Positions 48,311-58,444 are shown, counted from the stretch's first letter. The stretch is 64,000 bases of DNA from Parietichytrium sp. I65-24A (GCA_012862575.1 BLSF01000027.1:434001-498000), one strand, 5' to 3'. Numbers and translations are program-made. Notes: generated from the sequence alone by a model not told the origin.

Positions 48311-50188
48311 ATGGACGACCTGGATCTCTCGCGCGCGGACTTTGTGAGCCTGCTGGTGCGCGAGCTCGAGAAGAACGCGAGCAGAGAGGGCTCGCGGTCG
48401 GAGGCGCTGAGCGCGTTTCGGTCGAACAGCGCGGACGCAGAACAACGACGAGTGGTGGCGGCGATGGCACAGGACGCGTTCGTGGCGCTGGGATATGACA
48501 TGCCGCAGAGCCGGTCAGAAGACGTGGCGGCGCTGGAGCTCGTGCTGCGCGACGGCGCCAAACGCGGCGAAATGCCCGAGTGGTTCTGGGTGAAACCGCA
48601 GGTGGTGGAGAACATCGCGCATGTGGCAGCGGATGGTGGTGGTGATGAAAATGCGGAGTGCGATATAGAGCTGGCGCGGGCGTCGCTCTTCGCGGCGATG
48701 GTGCTCAAAGGGCTTGAGTTGGTACTGGGCGAGGGATTCGAGTCGTCGGCACTGCGGCGAAGAGTCCTGCTCGGGAACGGCAGTGAACAGGGTACAGATG
48801 TTGCGTTGGCGCTGGCGAACGCGCTTGCTAGGATCGTGAAGATGGTTGGTTACCACGGGCTGGGAGGGCTGACGTGCGAGAGATGGGAGGCCGCGCATGT
48901 GAATGCAACGGTGTATAGGATTGTGAGGCGGCTGCTTGCTCTGGAAGATGAAGGGCTGGTGAAGTTGTTTGCCCTGGACGTCGACGCGCGGAGATCAGAT
49001 CTGACGGGAGTCACCACTGAGCTGAAAGCAAGCTGGCCAAGATTCTTATTTATGTTGAGAGACCGGGTGACGGACAAACCGGAGTCAATCACACACGTTC
49101 TTCCTGCTCTTGTCGACCTTGCTTCGCTCTGCCACAGTCACCATGCAGACGCTGCGAGAAAAGCTGCTGTTTCCGAGTCACAACAATCCATGGCAGGAAA
49201 TGGTGTTCTTATAGGTATTTTAAGTTCTGTTGTTTCTAGCAAGACTTTCTTGAACTGCCCTGCAAGAGAGCGTGGCATGTTGTGGGACCTGGCTAGTCAA
49301 GAAATAATACCTCACGCTGCGAAAGAATTAGAGCGGATTATTTATCAGTCCGCGGGACAAACATTGTCTGTAGATAGTGATGTGAGCGTAGGTCCTGGCG
49401 ACGAAGACCATCTCGCAAACCTTTTGATTCTTTTGGACTTTTACGGCAAGGGGGATCCGAGAAAGTCCTTTTCGTACAAGGAAGGGACAATGGCCTTTTA
49501 CAAGTCGGGAATAATTCGTGCGCTGTGCCAAGGTTGGCTCAGCGGCCGGCCCGGACTGAACAAATTATTTCCGCCGCCTGAGAGCTTGGACTCGGAAGAG
49601 CAAGTAGAGTCTCAGAACAGGAGCGTGCAGTCATTTTTGTTCAACTGCTCCCTTAGGGCTCCGGAGGTGTGCGAGTTTCTCGTGCGAACACCAGGATTTA
49701 CTCAAAGAATTTGCCACAAGGTTTCCCAGGTTGACAACCTTTGTTGGTCTCTTCTCATTGTGAGCGCCCTTGCTCATCGATTCGGACCAAGCAGAGATCA
49801 GCCGTTTGTTAGTGGAAAGGGCGCACAGGAAAACTCGTTAGGGTATTTCGCTCAAGCCGCTCAAGATCAATTACGCGACTTGCATTCCGAGCCTTTGGGG
49901 AAGAACAAGCTTAAGCTCGGTGTGGATCTCGTGGAAAGATTGGAACAGCCTGAATTCGTCAAACTTATGCATTATTCGGAATTACGTCCCGTATTATTAT
50001 CGGCGCTTAAAGCCACTGTCCGTTCCGCAAGTTCTTTATACAACGCAACGGGTGCGGAAAATCCTCAGCAGGAACAGCTGAATGAAAAGGACGACGAGCT
50101 GCTCTTGCGGGACCGAGCTGCAAGACTCAAGCAGCACGTCAAGCGCCTTTTGAGCAAGTTAGAGGGCCAGGGCAACAAAGCGGATTAA
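48311..50188 (+). CDS. Unrecognised 625-residue helical protein
   Basis: 625 residues, no intron, from the first ATG in GACATGGAC context. The product is soluble, without signal peptide or membrane span. It looks mainly alpha-helical: an N-terminal part with WFWVKPQVVENIAHVAADG, a middle part with repeated helix pairs (FLFMLRDRVTDKPESITHVLPALVDLA), and a C-terminal charged helix (LLLRDRAARLKQHVKRLLSKLE). Such patterns suit an armadillo- or HEAT-like solenoid, but I could not place it in a family. Length, clean ORF and codon composition like its neighbours make it a real gene. The next Met is at about residue 54, should translation start later. Confidence 0.7.
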   Translation: MDDLDLSRADFVSLLVRELEKNASREGSRSEALSAFRSNSADAEQRRVVAAMAQDAFVALGYDMPQSRSEDVAALELVLRDGAKRGEMPEWFWVKPQVVENIAHVAADGGGDENAECDIELARASLFAAMVLKGLELVLGEGFESSALRRRVLLGNGSEQGTDVALALANALARIVKMVGYHGLGGLTCERWEAAHVNATVYRIVRRLLALEDEGLVKLFALDVDARRSDLTGVTTELKASWPRFLFMLRDRVTDKPESITHVLPALVDLASLCHSHHADAARKAAVSESQQSMAGNGVLIGILSSVVSSKTFLNCPARERGMLWDLASQEIIPHAAKELERIIYQSAGQTLSVDSDVSVGPGDEDHLANLLILLDFYGKGDPRKSFSYKEGTMAFYKSGIIRALCQGWLSGRPGLNKLFPPPESLDSEEQVESQNRSVQSFLFNCSLRAPEVCEFLVRTPGFTQRICHKVSQVDNLCWSLLIVSALAHRFGPSRDQPFVSGKGAQENSLGYFAQAAQDQLRDLHSEPLGKNKLKLGVDLVERLEQPEFVKLMHYSELRPVLLSALKATVRSASSLYNATGAENPQQEQLNEKDDELLLRDRAARLKQHVKRLLSKLEGQGNKAD

Positions 50189-50441
50189 TTTCGTTTTTGT
50201 TGCGGCTGACTTTATCTGTAGACTGGTCATAAGTCAATATTTGTTGTCATATCCCTCTTTTCTCATCCACGTGTCAGAGTTTTTAATTAAAAAAGGCTAC
50301 AAGCAAAGATGAAAAATCTGCGTCCAGCTTTGCAATGACACAAAATGGAGAAACACCGTGCGCACTATTGTACGCTTATGAGGAAATTGGCGCACAGCCA
50401 TTGCTACTTCAAATGTGAGGTTCCGAATCCCTAACACCTTT

Positions 50442-50462
50442 GCACTGGCTTATGGCCAGTGC
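50442..50462. repeat. Short perfect hairpin
   Basis: GCACTGGC (50442-50449), loop TTATG, GCCAGTGC (50455-50462). It is 250 bp past the stop of the preceding gene and could be part of its 3' end or chance; no T run follows. Confidence 0.4.
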
Positions 50463-51287
50463 CACGGTCGTAGTCTTCGGCACGGCACAAGAGCCGTCAA
50501 CGGCTAGGACTAGCAATGTCTGGCGCAGAATGCTGGATGCACACGCCACGCGCCACCATCCTACGTGCATTGGAACATATTGGAACGAAGTTCACTTTCC
50601 CCTACCATCTAACTAATAAGTAAAACTCTTCCCCGCCTCCACCGCGTGCAGTCATTTTTCTGTCGCACAGACTCGCCATTCATTCAACACACCTGGTCGG
50701 AAGCAGGACACAAGCGATGAGCATGTGCAATGGACGCTCTTTCAAGCCTTGTTCTGCTCAACTGGGCGTCTGAAACAGTACAGCGAGGAGCACTTGAGTA
50801 GTCGACTGGTTTTGACTGGGCCGCACATGAACGTCAAACTCGTCACGTTCCAGTGTAACTGAAAGTCCGCGGCACTGTCCACTCTTCTAACCTCGCAACT
50901 CGTAACTAGTGAGCTTGACGCATTGTTTGGGGACTTTGCAAAGATGGCCGGTGCACCTTTTACATCCCGTTCCAAAGTTCTCAATCCAGTGCAACTTCAA
51001 ATAGCGTCTTGTTAGCTTGCAGCAGACTGAGCGCGCGAGAGCTTTCAGGTCTTCCAAGTCCAAAAACACACATTATTGACTAGTTCATTTTCACAGTTTC
51101 ATCTCTTTCACCAAGGGCCCCGGTTTAAATATGTGCTAATTACTCTACCTAGTTGCATTAGTTCAGTTAAACCACGACTCGATGGAAGTTGACCGGATAG
51201 GCGGCCGCGTGGGCATTACGCGTACGCCTAGCTACACCAATAGAAGTCAGTGAGATTAAGTTGACACAATGGCATCAATTGCATGAC

Positions 51288-51318
51288 ATTGCATTGCATT
51301 GCATTGCATTGCATTGCA
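51288..51318. repeat. ATTGC pentanucleotide microsatellite
   Basis: Six head-to-tail ATTGC units without interruption, in the region upstream of the acylated-protein gene. Confidence 0.85.
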
Positions 51319-51654
51319 GAAGGAGAGAGGAAGGAAACAATAGAAGAAGGAAAGGCAGAGCCAGAAAGGTCGATAAGTTATTCTTGTTTTGGTGGTAGTC
51401 GTCGTTGTTCTCGTCTCCCATATATACATACATCCACTCTAGTACACGTTGCCCGAGCGGAGACGAGCAGCGCGACGAGGTCTTTGGCAGCTCTCGAGCT
51501 GAGCGGGTCTGGTGGAGCTAGAGCAAGCTAGCTTTGGGCAACTGAGTGCCGGAAGCGTCAAGGCGGAGAGAGTGGGCTGCGCGCTGCCAGACTGGTAATT
51601 CGACACGTTGCGAGGTTTTCGAGGCCAGCGTACGAGGACGAAGAGCAAAGGGAA

Positions 51655-52542
51655 ATGGGCTGTACTTCGAGCAAAGGCGCCAAGAGGGCCGCTGAAGGGG
51701 CTTTGAATGGCCAGAAGCAACAACACCAGCAGGAACAACAGCAGCAACTGTGCGTGTCTGCCGGACCGGACTTGGACACCTTGGAGCAGGATGCAGCAGA
51801 TGACGGAAGTACACCGATTGAAGGCGATGATGGCGACCAGCTGGCGATCGAAGACGCGCCGGCCGCCACCGAGGAAGCTCAAGTGGCTCTTGATGTTACA
51901 GATGTAGCGCCTAAGGTTGAGCATCTTTCGGGAGAGACCTCCGCGGAGGTGACAACCGTAGAAGAAGGTTCGGACGTGGAGGAGAAGCAAGAATTGCTTG
52001 CGAACGAAGAGACCAAAACTCCTGACGTAGGAAGCGCCGAGAACCGACTCTCAGTTGATACTAGTTGTGAGGGGCTTGAGAAAGACGAAGAAGACCAAAT
52101 AGTTCTCCAAAGCGAGTCGAAGGAAGACGGGGTCGAGGATGAAGATGCCCTTGGCGAAGAGGAGAAAGGCATCCTTGCCCAGGTCGCCGAGGAGGCAATT
52201 CGCGAGCAAGAGGGAGCAAGCCGACCAGAGCTCATGTCCGTCAAGGACAAGGCGCGGATGTTTGCTTCCGGAACATTGTACACGAAGAAGGAGGCAGCTT
52301 CGCCGCGATCGGGGTCAAGTGACACATTTGGTGAGCACTCCGTTCGCAATATTGCCAAGAAATACGCCACTGCTACGGGCATCCCATGTACATCCCCAAC
52401 ACATCTCGGTTCCTCCAATTCGGAGAGACTAGAGGAAATCGCCAACGTCACGCGCGATCGAAAATCTTCACAGACGATGCGCAAGTACTGGACCACAAAG
52501 GAGGAGATTGAGAAGATCGTGCAGTCCAAGAAAGAGTTTTAA
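51655..52542 (+). CDS. Acidic protein with predicted N-myristoylation and palmitoylation
   Basis: 295 residues, no intron. The N-terminus MGCTSSKGAKR fits the N-myristoyltransferase pattern (Gly2, Ser6, Lys7), with Cys3 as a palmitoylation site, followed by basic residues; together these predict tethering to the plasma or flagellar membrane. A Gln-rich stretch (about 20-31) and a long acidic, Glu/Asp/Val-rich disordered middle (about 38-185) follow. The C-terminal 110 residues are better ordered (SVKDKARMFASGTLYTKKE, VRNIAKKYATATGIP, KYWTTKEEIEKIVQSKKEF). No known domain recognised. Acylation is a motif-based prediction; the protein itself is an orphan. Confidence 0.72.
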   Translation: MGCTSSKGAKRAAEGALNGQKQQHQQEQQQQLCVSAGPDLDTLEQDAADDGSTPIEGDDGDQLAIEDAPAATEEAQVALDVTDVAPKVEHLSGETSAEVTTVEEGSDVEEKQELLANEETKTPDVGSAENRLSVDTSCEGLEKDEEDQIVLQSESKEDGVEDEDALGEEEKGILAQVAEEAIREQEGASRPELMSVKDKARMFASGTLYTKKEAASPRSGSSDTFGEHSVRNIAKKYATATGIPCTSPTHLGSSNSERLEEIANVTRDRKSSQTMRKYWTTKEEIEKIVQSKKEF

Positions 52543-53330
52543 CCCAAGACGCTGCCCGCTCCCCCTAACCTGCTTTGCTGTACCATTCAACAGACGCTGA
52601 CCTTTGTTCCTGATCAATCGATGAAAAGATTGAATAAACCCTCCACTTCAGCAGAGGCAATTTAAGCAATAGTGTACCAACCCAGCGACTCCGGCTCCAT
52701 TCCCGCGAAAGCCATATCCTTACCGCTGGTGCAGAGCCTTGCGAGGTACTCGCCTGCTTTTTCATTAAAAGAACCCCAAGAGCATTTATGAACATTTACA
52801 CCCAACATCCTCAGGCTTCTTTTCCTGCCAACCGCCATTGCGTCATGACGACATGAAATCCAACCCGCACACGCACACAGAGCTCGTTTCCTCTCCATCA
52901 AGATTTTTATATGTCTAACCTATTCGTCCGCGACCCCCGTGCAGGATCATCTTTCCAAACTTCCAGCCATGCGCAGCTGACACCCTAACCAGAACCACAA
53001 CGCCACTTATCTCCCCGGTTCTCGATGGCTTGCACGCGCTTTCACTGTCAAATTGAAATCAAAACCAAAGTTCATGCCACCTCCAACACATTCAACGTAG
53101 CGAACTCTTGAAGACTTTGTATGTCACAGTGCAACAAAAGATACATCCCGGTGGTACTCAGTACTGACTGTGAGTACAACATACATGCATTGGGAGTGGT
53201 TTCACGACAGTTGCAGATACTCGCTCAGTAGGGGTCCCCAAGTACATCCGAGTACCCCCGATTTCCCAGCAGCCTAGCCCCTTCCAGGTGGCCATTAGTC
53301 CCCACAGTCTCCTCCGTCCTCGCTTCCATC
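52543..53330. other. Intergenic, no gene seen
   Basis: About 790 bp without supported ORF or RNA gene. A GTAC-rich stretch (GGTGGTACTCAGTACTGACTGTGAGTAC, near 53150-53178, here given only as a description of composition) recalls similar motifs in other gaps. Confidence 0.4.
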
Positions 53331-53723
53331 ATGGACAAGCCGGGCCTCTCCCGCGCGGCGGCAACTTCAACAACCTCTTCGTCTTCCTCTTCCACTTCCT
53401 CCTCCTCGCGCGTACCGGCTTCGTCCCCGCAGCCAGGGGTGCGCGCGGAGTGGGCGGAGGCGCTGGAGGCGCTGGGCGTGGTGGCGCGCGAGGTGGGCGG
53501 ATGGGGCGACGCGGGACGCGGTCAAGCGAGCGCGGTGCGCGCAGATCGAGCGGCGGAGGGTATGCGCGACGCGCTGGACGAGATGAGCGCGAGGACGCTT
53601 GCGGCGTTTGCGACGGCGGAAGAACTGGCCGCATGCAAGGACCAGGCGCAGACGCTCACGGAAGCGGTGCACGCCGCGCTTTCGGCTCTCCCAAACTCTT
53701 TTGTGAAGGCGCAAGAGCCTTAG
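53331..53723 (+). CDS. Small Ser-rich protein with helical C-terminus, unrecognised
   Basis: 130 residues from an ATG in CATCATGGA context. A Ser/Thr/Ala-rich, low-complexity start (about 5-35) leads to a helical part (RAEWAEALEALGVVAREV, RDALDEMSARTLAAFATAEEL) that could form a short coiled coil. GC content is higher than in neighbouring noncoding DNA. No family recognised; the size and helix would suit a small adaptor subunit, but that is a guess. The gene converges on the RS-rich gene, with 176 bp between stops. Confidence 0.5.
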   Translation: MDKPGLSRAAATSTTSSSSSSTSSSSRVPASSPQPGVRAEWAEALEALGVVAREVGGWGDAGRGQASAVRADRAAEGMRDALDEMSARTLAAFATAEELAACKDQAQTLTEAVHAALSALPNSFVKAQEP

Positions 53724-53899
53724 GGCACGGTGGCCGAGAGACCAGAACAAGTCGCTTTTGCTTCAGGTTCTCGTGCTCGGACGCTGCGCATTTGTGTTGA
53801 AAGAATCAGAGGAGACAATTGAGGGAGCAGGACAGGGAGGTTGATGTTCAAAATGTTTTAGTCAGAAACACGTTGTGATGGGGTTGGAGGAGCAAGGTG

Positions 53900-56140
53900 C
53901 TAATCGTCCTTGCGGCTGCTTATGATGACGATGGCGGCGCGGAGCTCCAGGCCCTCGCCCTTCATTCTAAATATAAGATGCACGGTGCTCTTCCCGTTGC
54001 GGTAACTTGAGAAGTAGTTCCAATCCATACTCGATTCCCGCTTGGCGAGAGCCCCCGGGAAGAAGCTGTGCGTCAAAATTCTCGAGCTGTTGGCGTTGAA
54101 GCGGTGTAGCTTGACTTCGCCAGACGGCGTGAGGGCTGAGAGCTGGCACGTGATGCTGTTGGAGATGGGGACGGACACCACTGGCTTGGCCGTATCACAT
54201 TCTGCAAAGACATCCGCCGAGTGTGACTCACTCAACCTTTCGATGCTCCTCAGAAAATTAACTCCGGCATTTCGTGTCAGTTGGACATCCCGTTGGAAGC
54301 AAGTTGCTCCAAAGTACTCCGGCTCGCTCCCCACCTTCGCCACAGGAAACCCGTTGGAGGACCCCCACGTTGTCCAGGGCCCTTGTGCGATTTGAAACTT
54401 TAATACATACCTAAAACTGGAAGGCTCCAGCCGGATGGCACTCGGGAGAATTTTCAGGGGAGCTTTGCCCGTGGCGTTATTTGTGACGCTTTTCGCCGGG
54501 GCCGTAGTTTTGCTCCCACTGTTACCCAGTTGAAAGCCTGATATCAAGAAATCTACAGACGAATCATCACTGTCACTTGCCGCTGAACTCTTCCTCTTGG
54601 TCCTCGACTTTTTTGAATTTGAGCTCGAAGCGCGACCTTCATCTTGAGCGGAAGTTGACTTTCGCTTTTGAGAAGACGGAGTGCGACGTTCCGACGCCTC
54701 GTGGGCTGCAAGGGAATTGACACCCTGGAAGTTGGGCCTAGAACCTGAGAAGAATCTCTCTTCGTGCATGTTCCCTCGGCCTTGTTGATTAGACGATGAG
54801 CTATGTGACCCCATCTGAAAGCTGCCTGAATCTGGTCCGCTTCCCCGCTCTTCGCCATTCCCGCTTTGAGCCCCGCTCCGCTCTCTCTCCCTGCTCCTAT
54901 CCTTTTCTCGGTCCCTACTTCTGTCCCTTGTTTTGTCTCTTTCTCGCTCGCTGTGTTTCCCGCGGTCATTACTGCTGGAGCTGGAAGAAGATTTTCCGGA
55001 GGACTTGCGCCTATCATGATCTTTGGAAGACGAGCTCACACCATTCTGGGGTTTGCTTTGGACAGCTTCGAGCATTCGCACACGCTGCTCCAGGTTGCCC
55101 TGAACTGCAGTGGTAAGAACAGATATTTGTCCCTGTAATGCTTCGAGGTTGGAGGTTTTGGTCACAATGCTAGACTCCAGAGCGGCGCTGATTCGTGTCG
55201 TCTCCGTAGAATTAGTCTTGAGGAGCGCTTCCGCCCGGGACAGCGCAGCTTCGAACTTGTGTACAAGGTTTGTCAAACTTTTGATCTCTGACTCCGCCCG
55301 GTTCGACACTGTTGCTGCTTTGGAGACAGCTTCTCTTAGTGAGGAGTTTTCAGACTGCAAGTCTGCTATCTGCCGCTTCTGGCTATAAAGAGTTTGTTCC
55401 AGTGCTCTCACTCGCTCCATGACTGTCAGTTCGCTTCGAGAGTGCAGGGAGGTGACAATATGTTCCACTGCCGCACTAATCGAAGAGATGTTTCCATTGT
55501 TAGAAGTTGTCGCAGTTGCTTTGTTGTTTTCAGTTTCGATCCCAGCGCTACGAAGATCGGAGAGATGCACACCGAATTCCACAAGGGCGTTACTTGGCTC
55601 TGCTTGGCTACTACTCGACCCGCCCAACCCCGCGCTTACGGCTTCGGCTGCTGACGAGCCCCTATTCATGTTTTGTCGAACTCCCCAATCACTCTCCTCG
55701 TCAACATCGGTGGGAGACGACGTCCTACTAGCGTTCGGCACCTTCTCCTTTCCCGAATTTGGCCAAGGGCCTTCTGTTCCAGACCTTGACTCGGGCAAGC
55801 CCAAGATGCCCTCCACCGTTTCATCGTTTACATTTGCGGATCTGTTCTCCCTTTGCGCCTTCCGGCGCTTGTCTGCGGACGAAGATGACGAGCGACCAGG
55901 GCCATCGTACCTGCTCTGCTGCCAATATTCTTCCCTATCCCGCTGGCGATACATGCTTTCATCTCGGCGCTCACTTCTGCCGCGCTGCTCATCCCACTGA
56001 CGAGTGCTGTCATCATGGCGATCGCCCCTTCCCTCCCAATGATCATTCTCAGCCTTGACTCTACGAGACGATCTGCTCGAGCTCCGATGCCTTCTCTGAG
56101 CTCGCCGCCTCGCATTGAATGCCGATTCGCCCCGCGGCAT
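53900..56140 (-). CDS. RS-rich coiled-coil protein, probably nuclear; unrecognised
   Basis: 746 residues, no intron, ATG in AAAATGCCG context. The first 110 residues are Arg/Ser/Asp-rich. About 220-370 is a predicted coiled coil (VMERVRALEQTLYSQKRQIADL, NLEALQGQISVL). About 380-430 is an alternating RS/RD/RE domain (RDRSRDREKDRSRERERS), and basic nuclear-signal-like KSRTKRKSS follows at about 515. The last 170 residues (from about 580) are not low-complexity and look like a folded beta-rich domain (FRYVLKFQIAQGPWTTWG, STVHLIFRMKGEGLELRAAIVIIS). RS domains mark splicing-related nuclear proteins; the function here is inferred from that only, as no RRM is present. Confidence 0.72.
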   Translation of the reverse strand: MPRGESAFNARRRAQRRHRSSSRSSRRVKAENDHWEGRGDRHDDSTRQWDEQRGRSERRDESMYRQRDREEYWQQSRYDGPGRSSSSSADKRRKAQRENRSANVNDETVEGILGLPESRSGTEGPWPNSGKEKVPNASRTSSPTDVDEESDWGVRQNMNRGSSAAEAVSAGLGGSSSSQAEPSNALVEFGVHLSDLRSAGIETENNKATATTSNNGNISSISAAVEHIVTSLHSRSELTVMERVRALEQTLYSQKRQIADLQSENSSLREAVSKAATVSNRAESEIKSLTNLVHKFEAALSRAEALLKTNSTETTRISAALESSIVTKTSNLEALQGQISVLTTAVQGNLEQRVRMLEAVQSKPQNGVSSSSKDHDRRKSSGKSSSSSSSNDRGKHSERERDKTRDRSRDREKDRSRERERSGAQSGNGEERGSGPDSGSFQMGSHSSSSNQQGRGNMHEERFFSGSRPNFQGVNSLAAHEASERRTPSSQKRKSTSAQDEGRASSSNSKKSRTKRKSSAASDSDDSSVDFLISGFQLGNSGSKTTAPAKSVTNNATGKAPLKILPSAIRLEPSSFRYVLKFQIAQGPWTTWGSSNGFPVAKVGSEPEYFGATCFQRDVQLTRNAGVNFLRSIERLSESHSADVFAECDTAKPVVSVPISNSITCQLSALTPSGEVKLHRFNANSSRILTHSFFPGALAKRESSMDWNYFSSYRNGKSTVHLIFRMKGEGLELRAAIVIISSRKDD

Positions 56141-57110
56141 TTTATGCTCTTCAGATTGTCATGCAAGCCTGTAAGCGATCTCTCCGTTCGCTTCTTAGCG
56201 GTAGCGCGCTCGAAGAATTTAAAATTACACGGACGCACTTGTTCAAAGTCAACCAAATTGCCACGCTCCTGTTTATGTAAAACCAAGCAAATAGGCAGCC
56301 TGAATAAGAATCTCAATCTGAATCTCAATTTAAATCTGAATTTTCACCACTCCGCGTTGTAAACACCTCCCTGTTTCGCAGAAGAACCGTCCAGCAGCTC
56401 TCGCACCATGTAACTCACGCACGCACGCATGTGCCACGCCCCGACCGGCGCCGATCACCGATCACCGTTCGCCTTTGCTGCAACGCTGTGCCACGCCGGT
56501 TCCGGTTCCGGTTCTCTTGGCGCCAGCACCGTGCCCCAGTCGGTTCTCTGCCACGGGTTCCGATGCCGTCCGCGGCGAGGACACTCTCCGAATGTGTGAA
56601 TGAATGAATGCACTAGCAAAGTAAGCTTGACTACTACTGCCACGGAGTGAGCGCCTTGCCAACCAGCCACACCGGCGGTTCCGCACTTTGGTTCTCTATG
56701 ATTCCTTTTGTTCTCTCCAGACCGAGTTGGGTTCCGCTCGTGAGAAGTATGGAACAGTAGTGAGAAATTGCAGCGTATTGTAGCAGCGGTTAACCCATGT
56801 CAAGCTGGATTGGGTTCCGCAATCCTATGTGGCGAGGGTAAGAGTGAGTATTTAGTTAGTAGGGATAATTAAATGTCTTCCGCAGCAAAGCGTCCTCGAG
56901 GACCCTTTGCTTTGAATCGAATGACTGTGGGAATGAACTTCTCAGTACGTTATCTATGAATGTAAAAGTTATTCTCTGTCTTTCTTGACTGATAGACAGA
57001 CTGAATGAAAACAACTTTACTCCATACAGAGTCCGGTTCTCGCATACACGAGCGCGTACACTTGCACGTCCCACTGTCAGTCCAGGAGTAGGTGTTGTTA
57101 CTCTTCGGTT
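56141..57110. other. Divergent intergenic region
   Basis: About 970 bp between the RS-rich gene and the TPR-glycosyltransferase. It holds an AATCT-type repeat (about 56305-56340) and a GGTTCC run (about 56498-56515). No supported ORF. Confidence 0.45.
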
Positions 57111-58433
57111 ATGCTTCCGTCAAGCCACACCTTGCACTCGTGGGTCCCCGGCGCGGACAGCTCAGTTCCGCGCGGACACACTGCGTTCTCTTGGCTGGGT
57201 CGCAGCGCAGGCGATGCACAGCGCGCGCTCGGTCTGAACAAGCTGGGCGCCGTGGTTCGTCGACGGGAGAAGGGTGCGCGCGGGGGGTGCGCGGGGACGT
57301 GGTTCAGCGCGGCATTGTCTCTCGACCCATGCTGCGCGTACGCCGCGTACAACCTCGGGGACTGGCACGCGGATTGCGGCGCATTGGTCCGCGCGGCGGA
57401 GTCGTTCCGGTGGGCCGTCGCCGCGAAGGCCGAGTTCCATGAGGCGAAGAACGCGCTCGCAGCCGTGGTCCTGCGCGCAGGGGAGGCGCACGGGAGCGGA
57501 GGCGGAGGAGCTGGCGAGGCGCTGGAGCTGTGCGAGCAAGTGCTGCGGCAGACCCCGAACGACTCGCAGGCGGTGTGCAACGCGGGCACTGCGTTGCGGC
57601 AGCTGGGGAGAAGACGTGAGGCCATCGATCTGGCCTGGAGCGCTCTGGAGAGCGAGTGCGGCACGGAATTTGTGCGCCCTGAGAGTCTGCGGCTTGAAGG
57701 CTTCAGAGCCGGCAATGGGCGGGGTGAAGGCGGCCCGGTTTCGTACGCAGTGGTGTGCATCAAGTGGGGAACCAAGTATGACTCCGAGTATGTGAACAAG
57801 CTGTTCCGAGGCGTCCAACGGCATCTGGGGCTTGCGCATCGATTTCACTGCTTTACGGATGCCCCGGAAGGGCTTTCGCAAGAGATTGTTGTGCATGAGC
57901 TGCCCAATGATGGATATTTTACGTGGTGGACAAAGCCCCGAGTGCTCTTTTCGCCGCTCTTGGAAAGGAGTTTGTCTCCTGGCGCGGAGAGCCACACTAG
58001 AGTGATATACTTGGATCTCGATACCGTGATTTGTGGCTCTCTGAATGATTTAGCCAGCTACTCCCAGTGTTTTGGCACACTGAGCTCCGGAGAGTTCTCG
58101 AAAACGGAAGGCCGGCCCGATGGATTCAACAGCTCTATCATGATATTCTCCTTGGGTGATTCGCGCCTTGCTCCGATCTATGATTTGCTGCAGGTAATCG
58201 GGCTCGACACCGTGACCAAATTTGTGCACCGCTTCGATTTTTGGCTTGAGATGGTGCTCGGGGAAGGTGCCGGAATATTGCAGGAAGATCTTCCAGGGCA
58301 GCTACTCGACTTTAAAACGCATTTGCAAGATCAAAACGTCCTAGCGAGCAATGCACGCATCGTAAATTTCCCGCTTATTCCAAAGCCTCATCAATGCCAA
58401 CACATCCCTTGGGTCTGTGAGCATTGGATCTGA
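57111..58433 (+). CDS. TPR-containing putative glycosyltransferase (GT-A fold)
   Basis: 440 residues, no intron. Residues about 30-200 contain tetratricopeptide-like helices (AAYNLGDWHADCGALVRAAESFRWA, VCNAGTALRQLGRRREAIDLAW). From about 212 a GT-A-like catalytic domain follows: VSYAVVCIKWGTKYDSEYVNKL, FHCFTDAPEGL, WWTKPRVLFSP and IYLDLDTVICGSL, whose Asp-x-Asp would hold the metal and sugar nucleotide, then FNSSIMIFSLGD. This order resembles GT8-like and related DxD enzymes. No signal peptide or membrane anchor is visible, so it may act in the cytosol or on nuclear and cytosolic proteins. Donor and acceptor are unknown. The gene ends 11 bp before the stop codon of the convergent RING gene. 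Confidence 0.72.
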   Translation: MLPSSHTLHSWVPGADSSVPRGHTAFSWLGRSAGDAQRALGLNKLGAVVRRREKGARGGCAGTWFSAALSLDPCCAYAAYNLGDWHADCGALVRAAESFRWAVAAKAEFHEAKNALAAVVLRAGEAHGSGGGGAGEALELCEQVLRQTPNDSQAVCNAGTALRQLGRRREAIDLAWSALESECGTEFVRPESLRLEGFRAGNGRGEGGPVSYAVVCIKWGTKYDSEYVNKLFRGVQRHLGLAHRFHCFTDAPEGLSQEIVVHELPNDGYFTWWTKPRVLFSPLLERSLSPGAESHTRVIYLDLDTVICGSLNDLASYSQCFGTLSSGEFSKTEGRPDGFNSSIMIFSLGDSRLAPIYDLLQVIGLDTVTKFVHRFDFWLEMVLGEGAGILQEDLPGQLLDFKTHLQDQNVLASNARIVNFPLIPKPHQCQHIPWVCEHWI

Positions 58434-58444
58434 TGGAGCAGGAA

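Larger units (their letters stand above)
50189..51654. other. Long intergenic region, no supported gene
   Basis: About 1.47 kb. It contains a perfect 8-bp stem hairpin with a 5-base loop (GCACTGGC/GCCAGTGC, 50442-50462), an ATTGC pentamer run (about 51288-51318) and a TATATACA sequence near 51421. No ORF or RNA gene recognised. Confidence 0.45.

Noticed and set aside
50421-50441. GGTTCCGAATCC as a tRNA B box
   Set aside because: One extra C breaks the box and no cloverleaf forms around it.
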